15,117 nucleotides of DNA, taken from JANXQE01 sp035651635 (GTDB lineage: Bacteria > Verrucomicrobiota > Verrucomicrobiia > Limisphaerales > UBA8199). Every line of letters begins with the position of its first letter. Position 1 is the first letter of the stretch. The notes below the pieces were generated by a model, which saw only the letters and a program-made list of their open reading frames with translations, searched no databases and had not been told where the DNA came from. Shown here piece by piece: positions 6,282-12,159 of the stretch. The stretch is from contig DASRFK010000261.1 of NCBI GenBank assembly GCA_035651635.1, positions 1-15,117 on the forward strand, in the 5' to 3' direction. Both the position numbers and the translations under genes were made by a program.

Positions 6282-7313
6282 ATGAAATCGAACACCGCAC
6301 CCCTCATTCTGTTTCTGGGTTTTTTATTTGGGTTTTTGCCTTTCGCCGTTCCCGCCTCGGAACCGGCATCGCCGAAGGCCAATAGCCTTGAGGACTACCT
6401 CACACGATTGGGCTACACAGGTGTGCCGTTCAAAAGAAATGAACAGGACATACCTTTGGTCCAAGTGGAAATGGCAGGCCGCAAACGGGTCCTGCTGGTG
6501 GATTCGGGCTGCACGATGACCGCCATCGAGCCCGAAACCGCCTTTGGCCTGAAAACGCTGGGCGAACTCGGGGTCATCCTGGACGATTCGTTTCTGGGAA
6601 CAATCACCAACGGCGATATCGCCCTGATGTCAGATTTGCGCCTGGGTCCGGCTCGGCTTTTGAATCAACCCGCCTTGGTTGAGAAATTGGATATGGACTT
6701 CGTCCGGGTGCCACATCAAGGAATTCTGGGGTTGGACTTTTTGTTTCGGAACTTTTGCCTGATCGATTGTCATGAGCGCAAAATTTACTTGCGCGCCAGC
6801 CGTCCGTCGGGCCAGCTCTCTTCGGCCCTTGAGGAATCACTCCGTCAAAGTGGTTTTACCGGGGTGCCGCTGAGCGGCCACGATTTCATCGCGATCCAGG
6901 CAAGGATCAACGATCACGCCGTCAAGCTGGTAGTCGATACCGGAGATGGCGCCAGCGTGCTGGACCAGGGCCTGGCCGAGCGCCTCCATTTGAAGCCGGT
7001 CAAAGAACTCCAACCGGATGTCGGTAGCCTCATCCCGCAGGACGCCACCGGCAATCTCATTGGGATTAACAAGATTGGCATGCATCGGGCCTGGGTTGCT
7101 TTGCTGGCAAGTTTCGAGGTCGGCGAACGACGCTGGCGAAACATGTCCTATGGCGTTATCGACCTCAAAGCTTGGAAACTGATTGATGAAAAAGACCCGG
7201 AACACGGTCCTCAAGGGTTATTCGGCCAGGAACTGTTGGCGGCTAAAGGCGGCCTGATCGATTTTGCCAATCGCAAACTCTGGTTCCGGCCGGAGAAGCA
7301 TGCGGGAAAGTAA
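6282..7313 (+). CDS. Secreted retropepsin-like aspartyl protease with two lobes
   Basis: 343 aa. A signal peptide (MKSNTAPLILFLGFLFGFLP..., cut near residue 25) directs export. Two catalytic motifs of the retroviral/gag-type aspartic protease family are present: VLLVDSGC with D74-S-G and LVVDTGDG with D219-T-G, each followed by a hydrophobic flap-like stretch and a second G-containing strand (GILGLDFL ~147-154; GLFGQELL ~312-319). Each lobe begins with the same phrase, GYTGVPF (44-50) and GFTGVPL (191-197), so the gene holds a tandem duplication of a ~145-aa unit. Retropepsins normally dimerise to bring two Asp residues together; here both could come from one chain. It would cleave proteins in the periplasm or outside; the target is unknown. 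It starts 211 bases from the divergent prepilin gene. No clear Shine-Dalgarno is visible; the start is set by the signal peptide. Confidence 0.85.
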   Translation: MKSNTAPLILFLGFLFGFLPFAVPASEPASPKANSLEDYLTRLGYTGVPFKRNEQDIPLVQVEMAGRKRVLLVDSGCTMTAIEPETAFGLKTLGELGVILDDSFLGTITNGDIALMSDLRLGPARLLNQPALVEKLDMDFVRVPHQGILGLDFLFRNFCLIDCHERKIYLRASRPSGQLSSALEESLRQSGFTGVPLSGHDFIAIQARINDHAVKLVVDTGDGASVLDQGLAERLHLKPVKELQPDVGSLIPQDATGNLIGINKIGMHRAWVALLASFEVGERRWRNMSYGVIDLKAWKLIDEKDPEHGPQGLFGQELLAAKGGLIDFANRKLWFRPEKHAGK

Positions 7314-7321
7314 TTTTCCCG
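7303..7321. terminator. Possible stem overlapping the protease stop codon
   Basis: CGGGAAA (7303-7309) pairs with TTTCCCG (7315-7321) across a 5-nt loop containing the TAA stop. It sits in the 30-base gap between two convergent genes, where a terminator is expected, but there is no U-tract on either side, so termination is uncertain. Confidence 0.25.
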
Positions 7322-7343
7322 GAAAAACGCGGGTTAGATACGG

Positions 7344-8681
7344 CTACTTGCCGGCTACGGCTCTACGTTGGTCCTCTATCTGAGTGGCCGCGTCGATCCG
7401 GTTGCCTTCCAGCGTTACGGTGCCGGCGCCTTCTTCGATTCGAATGCCAACGACTTGTTTGCGGGATTGGGGTCCGCGCGTGTCACGAATGATGTTATCG
7501 CGGAAAACCAGGTCGCGTGTCTCGCCTCGCACCCGAATTCCCGCGGCGGTTTCAGCAGCGCCGTTGTTTTCGATGACGTTTCGTTCCAATCGGTTGCGGT
7601 GTCCGGCCATTCCTTCGGTTTCGTTTCGAAAGAAAACTCCATCCTCCCGGTTCCCGCGCACCTCATTGTCCTGCACAAGATTGTCGGTGTCTTTATGGCC
7701 GATGGAAATGCCGTAGCGGCCATTGTTTTCGAGAATGTTTTTTTCAAACAAACCATGGCGCACGCGCCAGCACAGGAACAGACCATCCTCACCGTTATTC
7801 CGCGCCAGGCAACCTCGCACGATTGGCCGCTGGGACCCGCTGCCCGGATGCATCCCCAGTCCGCTGTTATTCTCGCTGACACAATTCTCAACCAGCACGT
7901 CGTTGGACTGCTGGAAACTGATCCCGTCGCCATTGAAATTCCTCACTACGCAACCCCGAATTACTGTGCCGAAGCCGCGGTACAGGAAAATGCCGCCTCC
8001 ACGGCAGCCATTGAGCGTGACGTTCTCCTCTTTGTTTCCGTCAATCACCAGGTCCTCGATTCGCGCTCCTTCCAGATCGTATCCGCTGACCACGGGAAAC
8101 ACCGTCGCGGCTTTGGCGCCGTTGGCCACCAGACAATCCGCGTTCAACGGCTTATCAAAAGAAAAGGTGTTCCCGTTCCTGCCGGTGATCCGGCCCACAG
8201 TAGTATGGAAACCGCCCGACTGGCTGTCCCAAACCGCAAGGCCGTAGCCGACTTCAAACCCAGCCGGGTTTTGCACGGTGACCTGCTCCTCTCCATAATC
8301 GCCGTCCATCGCCAAGGCCGAGACCGAAGCTTTGGCTTTGCGCAAAACGGTCTGGCCGCTCGTTCCGCGAACCGTCACGTACGGACGCAAATGCAAGGAA
8401 TCCCGCATCACGAACTCCCCTGCCCTGACCTGGACCGTGCCCCCACCCAAACCGGCAATGTAATCCACCGCCGCTTGAAGGGCGCGATTATCCGAGCCGA
8501 TGATGTCGGCCTCCGCCGGCCCGACTGAAATCGTCGGCAGCTCGGTCATGCGCGAATGCATCGCGTGCGGAAGCTGTTGTTCGTCCGCCGGCGGCGAAAG
8601 CTGAGCGTCAGCGGCCGCCGACGCCCGGAGGCTCAGCGGAAAAAAAACTGCGACGGCGAGAAAGAAGTAGCGTGACCGCAT
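7344..8681 (-). CDS. Secreted right-handed beta-helix repeat protein
   Basis: 445 aa from the ATG at 8681, which gives a clean signal peptide (MRSRYFFLAVAVFFPLSLRA, cut near residue 22) and has GGGAGG about 13 bases upstream; an in-frame ATG at 8702 adds seven residues but has no ribosome site. From about residue 65 the pectate-lyase-type start appears (NRALQAAVDYIAGLGGGTV, then VRAGEF), followed by parallel beta-helix coils. The coils are visible as repeated N-x-G turns at ~20-25 residue spacing: VRNFNGDGISF, SENNSGLGMH, ARNNGEDGLFL, LENNGRYGISI, RGNREDGVFF, IENNGAAETAAGI. Such folds are polysaccharide lyases, epimerases, hydrolases or binding scaffolds. I see no residues fixing one activity, so the substrate is unknown. 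It converges on the protease gene with a 30-base gap. Confidence 0.85.
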   Translation of the reverse strand: MRSRYFFLAVAVFFPLSLRASAAADAQLSPPADEQQLPHAMHSRMTELPTISVGPAEADIIGSDNRALQAAVDYIAGLGGGTVQVRAGEFVMRDSLHLRPYVTVRGTSGQTVLRKAKASVSALAMDGDYGEEQVTVQNPAGFEVGYGLAVWDSQSGGFHTTVGRITGRNGNTFSFDKPLNADCLVANGAKAATVFPVVSGYDLEGARIEDLVIDGNKEENVTLNGCRGGGIFLYRGFGTVIRGCVVRNFNGDGISFQQSNDVLVENCVSENNSGLGMHPGSGSQRPIVRGCLARNNGEDGLFLCWRVRHGLFEKNILENNGRYGISIGHKDTDNLVQDNEVRGNREDGVFFRNETEGMAGHRNRLERNVIENNGAAETAAGIRVRGETRDLVFRDNIIRDTRGPQSRKQVVGIRIEEGAGTVTLEGNRIDAATQIEDQRRAVAGK

Positions 8682-8773
8682 AGCTCCGAGCCTACCTCCC
8701 ATGCCCGCCTGATGGCAAGGTCGGCTGTGATGCGGAGTGTGATTGGAAGTGTCGGTCCTGGCTGGAAGCCGAA

Positions 8774-8875
8774 AAAAGCGGCAGAGGGCCGCCGCAGTCC
8801 AAAACGCAAGCGCGACACGGGCCGCGGGCCACGAGAACCGAAGGTTTTGGAGTGCGGCAGCCCTCTGCCGCTTTT
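8774..8875. repeat. 32-bp-arm inverted repeat (interspersed palindrome)
   Basis: The left arm 8774-8805 (AAAAGCGGCAGAGGG then CCGCCGCAGTCCAAAAC) pairs with the right arm 8844-8875 at 30 of 32 positions; the outer 15 pairs are perfect. A 38-base GC-rich loop separates them. The motif AGCGGCAGAGGG is, to my recollection, a recurrent intergenic palindrome in verrucomicrobial genomes. It lies about 90 bases upstream of the beta-helix gene and carries no ORF or obvious target duplication. Confidence 0.7.
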
Positions 8876-8910
8876 CTGCCGCTCAACACAGCTGACCGAC
8901 AGATTTAATC

Positions 8911-9209
8911 GCACGCTGTGATGCGTGCTCCTGAAACCCCCTGAATCCGGAGGGTTCACACAAATTGGCCTTGGGCTCGAGTTCGCGAGCCCCCCGGAAG
9001 TTACCCCAACCGTGCATTTGGGCACCCCGAAGGATGTGCCAGAATTTTGGCACGGGCGTGAGAAGATTCCCATGGCGCAACTGAATTTTCACTTAAGAAA
9101 CAATTCCGTCATCCGATAAGAAAGTGTCCGCAACGGACACGAGTCCCGGCTCCCCGCCGGGTGACTTCGCCGCCCTCCATTTTGGGTTTTGGAGGGCGGT
9201 TTCATTTTT
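8911..9209 (+). ncRNA. Candidate structured RNA ending in a terminator
   Basis: On the plus strand successive stems can form: 8911-8916/8923-8928; 8935-8939/8952-8956; 8973-8979/8986-8992 (GGGCTCG/CGAGCCC); a set of competing arms GTGC 9012-9015, GGCAC 9021-9025, GTGCC 9036-9040 and GGCAC 9049-9053; 9124-9130/9134-9140 (GTGTCCG/CGGACAC, loop CAA); 9141-9150/9156-9167 (11 pairs, one bulged T); and the terminator stem 9170-9199. A -10-like TTTAAT (9 positions: 8904-8909) lies just upstream, without a good -35. No known Rfam class is recognised. It could instead be a decayed repeat block or the 3' end of an unrecognised small gene. The terminator makes transcription from the plus strand likely. 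Confidence 0.35.
9170..9209 (+). terminator. Intrinsic terminator, plus strand
   Basis: CCGCCCTCC (9170-9178) pairs perfectly with GGAGGGCGG (9191-9199) across a 12-nt loop and is followed by TTTCATTTTT. On the minus strand the hairpin has no U-tract. It lies upstream of the heme-protein gene and downstream of the structured region, so it either ends a small RNA or attenuates readthrough. Confidence 0.65.
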
Positions 9210-9253
9210 GCCAGCAGGGTCTGGTTTTCGCCAAGCTCAGCTCATGTCACTTA

Positions 9254-9259
9254 TATAAT
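9254..9259 (+). promoter_or_regulatory. -10 element (TATAAT) of the heme-protein gene
   Basis: A perfect TATAAT hexamer sits in an AT-rich pocket (CTTATATAATACGC) in otherwise GC-rich DNA, 98 bases before the GTG start at 9357 and just after the terminator at 9170-9209. No convincing -35 TTGACA is found 16-18 bases upstream. Transcription would begin near 9266, giving a leader of about 90 bases. Confidence 0.5.
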
Positions 9260-9356
9260 ACGCTTATGCCTTTTTTCGAGGCAGGCACGGCCGGCCCCAA
9301 GCAGAAACGGCAAACCGGCCGCTGGCGCAAGACCTGCTCCAGCCCCTCGGGCCATC

Positions 9357-11798
9357 GTGAAATCGCTCATTTGTTTGCTTCTTTCCTTGGGGTCGGCGGC
9401 TGCCGCAGGCCCGACCAATGCCATTCTCTTTGTAACCCAGGTGCCGATTCCGGCGGACTTCGCGACGATCGGATCGACCTTCGGCAACCAGTCAGCCCAA
9501 CCGGCCTCCTGCGGCCGCGGCGGCGACCTTTATATTCGCTACCCTGACGGGACGCTGAAAAACCTCACCCGCGCCGCGGGTTACGGCCGGTGGGGCAATC
9601 AATTCACCAATGGCATCGCGGTGCGGCAACCGTGCGTGCATTGGAGCGGAAAGAAGGCCGTATTCAGCATGGTGGTCGGCGCACCCCGTTATCAATTCGA
9701 CTATTCTCAAACCAGTTTCTGGCAGCTTTACGAGATCACGAACTTCACGGATCCCAACTTGGTTCCGATGATCACCAAAGTCCCGAATCAACCGGCGAAT
9801 TATAACAACATTTCGCCAATCTACGGCACGGATGATCGCATTATTTTCACCAGCGATCGCCCGCGCAACGGCCAACCGAATCTCTACCCGCAATTGGACG
9901 AATACGAGGAACAGCCGACGGTCACGGGTTTATGGCGCCTGAACCCGGCCACGGGCGACCTGTTCCTTCTGAACCACACGCCCAGCGGAGCCTTTTCACC
10001 GCTCCTGGACAGCGCGGGCCGCGTGGTGTTCGCGCGCTGGGACCATCTCCAGCGCGATCAGCAGGCCGATACCGATTGGGAAAACGGTTATATCACTTAC
10101 GGCACGTTTAACTGGAGCGACGAATCGCCCAACTCCATCCCGACCACGAATCAAACCGAAGTTTTCCCCGAGCCGCGCGGCGTCCGAACGGACCTCCTCG
10201 CCGGCACCGGCCTGGCCGGCCATACCTTCAACCAGTTTTTCCCCTGGGCCATTAACCAGGATGGCACGGATGAAGAAACCCTCAATCATATCGGCCGCCA
10301 CGAGATCGGAGGCAGTTACGCCAGCGCCGCTTTCACCAACGATCCGAACCTTCAGGACTTGTACTATTTCGGCAATCACTACAACACCAACACGGTGGAC
10401 AATTTCCTCGAATTACGCGAAGACCCGCGCGTGCCGGGATTGTTTTATGGCATCGACGCGCCGGAGTTCGGCACGCATGCCGGGGGTCAAATCGTTTCGA
10501 TTACCGGCGCGACGAACCTCAATGCCTTCTACATGCTGGTAGACTACCTGACTCCGCGTTCGACCCGCACTTATGCCCCTTCGCCGACCAATATCCCACC
10601 CGACCATACCGGTTTTTATCGCACCCCGCTGATGACCACGGATGGTTACTTCATCGCCCCACACACTTTTTATGCGCTTTACGAGAGTGGCGGCGGCTCA
10701 ACCGCTTTTCCTTCGACCGCCTATGACTTTCGCCTGACCTTTCTGCAATTCACCAACGGCTTCTACGCTCCAGGCGCGAAACTGACGACCGGTTTGACCA
10801 ATCGCGCGGTGTACTGGGACCCCGATTCACTGGTCACGCAGACGAATCTGTTGTGGGAACTCGATCCCGTTGAGGTACTGGCGCGGCCGCGCCCGGCGGC
10901 CTTTGAAGTGCCGATCCCGCAGCCTGAACTGGCCGCGTTTGCCGCGGCAGGCGTTGACGTGGCCGCGTTTCAGCAATATTTGCGCTTGCACGAGCTGGCT
11001 TTAATCGTCAGCCGTGACGTCACCACGCGGGATCGGGCGGACCACCTGCAACCGTTCAACCTGCGCATCGCGGGCACCGCGCATCAAACCATCGGCGCTG
11101 CGGGCAAAATCTATGACATCGGCTGGCTCCAGCTCTTCCAGGCCGACCAATTGCGCGGCTTAAACTATGGCACTCCAGCCAACCCACGGGCGGGGCGTCG
11201 AGTCATAGCACAGTACCTGCATGAGCCTGCCGTCGACAATCCGGCCTTTGCCACGGCACCACTGGCGAGCGTCCATCTCGAGTCCGACGGGTCCTCCGCA
11301 GCAATGGTCCCGGCCAGCCGCGCCATGTCCTGGCAGCTGACCGACACAAACGGCGTCGGGGTTGTGCGCGAACGCTACTGGCTTACCTTTGCGCCGGGCG
11401 AAATTCGATCCTGCACCAGCTGTCATGGAATCAACGTCACCGACCAGGCATCGCATCCAGCCCCCACCAACACTCCGCTGGCGCTCGTCACCCTTTTAAA
11501 TTATTGGAAAACGAACACCGCCAGCGTCCAGGCCAGCACAGGTCCCGGCGGCGCCATCCAACTCACTTTCACCCGCCGCCCGGCCGAAAATGGGGTGACT
11601 TATCACGTCCAGCATTCGGTCGACCTGAAAGCCTGGTCAGACATCGCCACGTATTCCGGAACCAACATCGTCCTGCTGGCGGGCGCCAGCGAATTGTTCC
11701 GGGCCGGCTCGCCGACCGAGACTGTGACGGTCAGTGACCATGCCAGCTTCCCGTCGGCTTCCCCCCGTTTCCTGCGTGTCGAGGTCACGCGTCCCTGA
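9357..11798 (+). CDS. Secreted propeller protein with one c-type heme site, HZS-alpha-like
   Basis: 813 aa from the GTG at 9357, which starts a signal peptide (KSLICLLLSLGSAAAAGP). The frame opens at a TTG at 9189, but that codon lies in the terminator loop and upstream of the -10 at 9254, so I reject it. The N-terminal half has propeller-like repeats: DLYIRYPDGTLKNLTRAAGYG (from ~58, shown in part), DDRIIFTSDRPRNG (~159-172), DSAGRVVFARWDHLQRD (~217-233). This matches secreted proteins of Planctomycetes and Verrucomicrobia annotated with the hydrazine synthase alpha-subunit middle domain. Near the C-terminus is one heme-attachment motif, C686-T-S-C689-H690. The last ~85 residues form a beta-rich domain (YHVQHSVDLKAW) typical of verrucomicrobial extracellular proteins. 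A redox or electron-transfer role outside the cytoplasm is likely; hydrazine synthesis is not supported. No Shine-Dalgarno is evident. Confidence 0.75.
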   Translation: MKSLICLLLSLGSAAAAGPTNAILFVTQVPIPADFATIGSTFGNQSAQPASCGRGGDLYIRYPDGTLKNLTRAAGYGRWGNQFTNGIAVRQPCVHWSGKKAVFSMVVGAPRYQFDYSQTSFWQLYEITNFTDPNLVPMITKVPNQPANYNNISPIYGTDDRIIFTSDRPRNGQPNLYPQLDEYEEQPTVTGLWRLNPATGDLFLLNHTPSGAFSPLLDSAGRVVFARWDHLQRDQQADTDWENGYITYGTFNWSDESPNSIPTTNQTEVFPEPRGVRTDLLAGTGLAGHTFNQFFPWAINQDGTDEETLNHIGRHEIGGSYASAAFTNDPNLQDLYYFGNHYNTNTVDNFLELREDPRVPGLFYGIDAPEFGTHAGGQIVSITGATNLNAFYMLVDYLTPRSTRTYAPSPTNIPPDHTGFYRTPLMTTDGYFIAPHTFYALYESGGGSTAFPSTAYDFRLTFLQFTNGFYAPGAKLTTGLTNRAVYWDPDSLVTQTNLLWELDPVEVLARPRPAAFEVPIPQPELAAFAAAGVDVAAFQQYLRLHELALIVSRDVTTRDRADHLQPFNLRIAGTAHQTIGAAGKIYDIGWLQLFQADQLRGLNYGTPANPRAGRRVIAQYLHEPAVDNPAFATAPLASVHLESDGSSAAMVPASRAMSWQLTDTNGVGVVRERYWLTFAPGEIRSCTSCHGINVTDQASHPAPTNTPLALVTLLNYWKTNTASVQASTGPGGAIQLTFTRRPAENGVTYHVQHSVDLKAWSDIATYSGTNIVLLAGASELFRAGSPTETVTVSDHASFPSASPRFLRVEVTRP

Positions 11799-11879
11799 GA
11801 GTCTTGCGGAACCATCGATCACCTTTCGCGTCCCAACATAAAGGACCCTCAACACCCGGAGTCGGGCTTGAGCCGAGTC

Positions 11880-12006
11880 TAAGAGCGTGTTTTAAAGATA
11901 CCGACCTGGGCGCGGGCGTATGGGTTCGGAGTCCCGCCTTTAGGCGGCCCGGCGCCAAAACCGCCTGAAGGCGGGACTCCAAACCGAATTCTAAAACACG
12001 CGCTAA
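11880..12006. mobile_element. MITE-like element C (121 bp, TAA flanks, inverted relative to A)
   Basis: Body 11883-12003 begins GAGCGTGTTTTA and ends TAAAACACGCGC (one mismatch as inverted repeats), flanked by TAA at 11880-11882 and 12004-12006. The core stem has 20-base arms, 11928-11947 and 11961-11980, with one G-T pair. Its reverse complement aligns with element A end to end, including the asymmetric GAATTCGGTTTGGAGTCC side, and has the same 121-bp length. It lies 84 bases after the heme-protein stop and 87 bases before the next promoter, with no gene disrupted. Confidence 0.75.
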
Positions 12007-12093
12007 TCAAAAAGCATGCTTTGGCTGGGTCCGCGACCGAGGTTCGGCGTCGGTTGGCTGCTGCTTCAGGGAACGTCCCGGAAAACGATTTGC

Positions 12094-12122
12094 TCGACTT
12101 ACCGGACGGTATTTGCTATATA
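12094..12122 (+). promoter_or_regulatory. Extended -10 promoter of the giant secreted protein gene
   Basis: TCGACT (12094-12099, 4 of 6 to TTGACA) is followed after 17 bases by TATATA (12117-12122), with TG at 12114-12115 making an extended -10. The AT-rich TTTGCTATATAAAA stands out from the surroundings. Transcription would begin about 30 bases before the GTG at 12160. Confidence 0.45.
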
Positions 12123-12159
12123 AAAGCTCACTGAATACGAGACCCCCAGACCTTCACAA

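Larger units (their letters stand above)
8703..9356. other. Long intergenic region rich in inverted repeats
   Basis: No convincing gene lies between the beta-helix protein and the heme protein. The region holds a long inverted repeat (8774-8875), a chain of hairpins (8911-9167), a plus-strand intrinsic terminator (9170-9209) and a -10 element (9254-9259). A 64-codon plus-strand frame from GTG 8925 to 9119 exists but has no recognisable features; its last 15 codons start at an ATG (9072) with a GAGAAG sequence about 6 bases before it. Confidence 0.5.
11799..12159. other. Intergenic region with palindromic element and promoter
   Basis: It holds MITE-like element C (11883-12003), whose stem could also stop transcription from the heme-protein gene, and the promoter at 12094-12122. 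Between the stop at 11798 and element C no other terminator was seen, and no ORF of note is present. Confidence 0.5.

Noticed and set aside
7368..8528. 386-aa plus-strand ORF antisense to the beta-helix gene
   Set aside because: The minus strand has a signal peptide and repeated beta-helix coils; the plus frame has no motifs and is a codon-bias shadow.
9189..9356. TTG start at 9189 for the heme protein
   Set aside because: The TTG lies in the terminator loop and before the TATAAT at 9254; the signal peptide starts at the GTG at 9357.
9265..9547. ORF from the ATG just after TATAAT
   Set aside because: It overlaps the heme-protein gene in another frame, has Arg/Cys/Pro-rich composition and no domain features.
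9357..11798. True hydrazine synthase subunit
   Set aside because: Only one heme motif, no companion HZS subunits and no anammox context; only a domain-level resemblance is supported.
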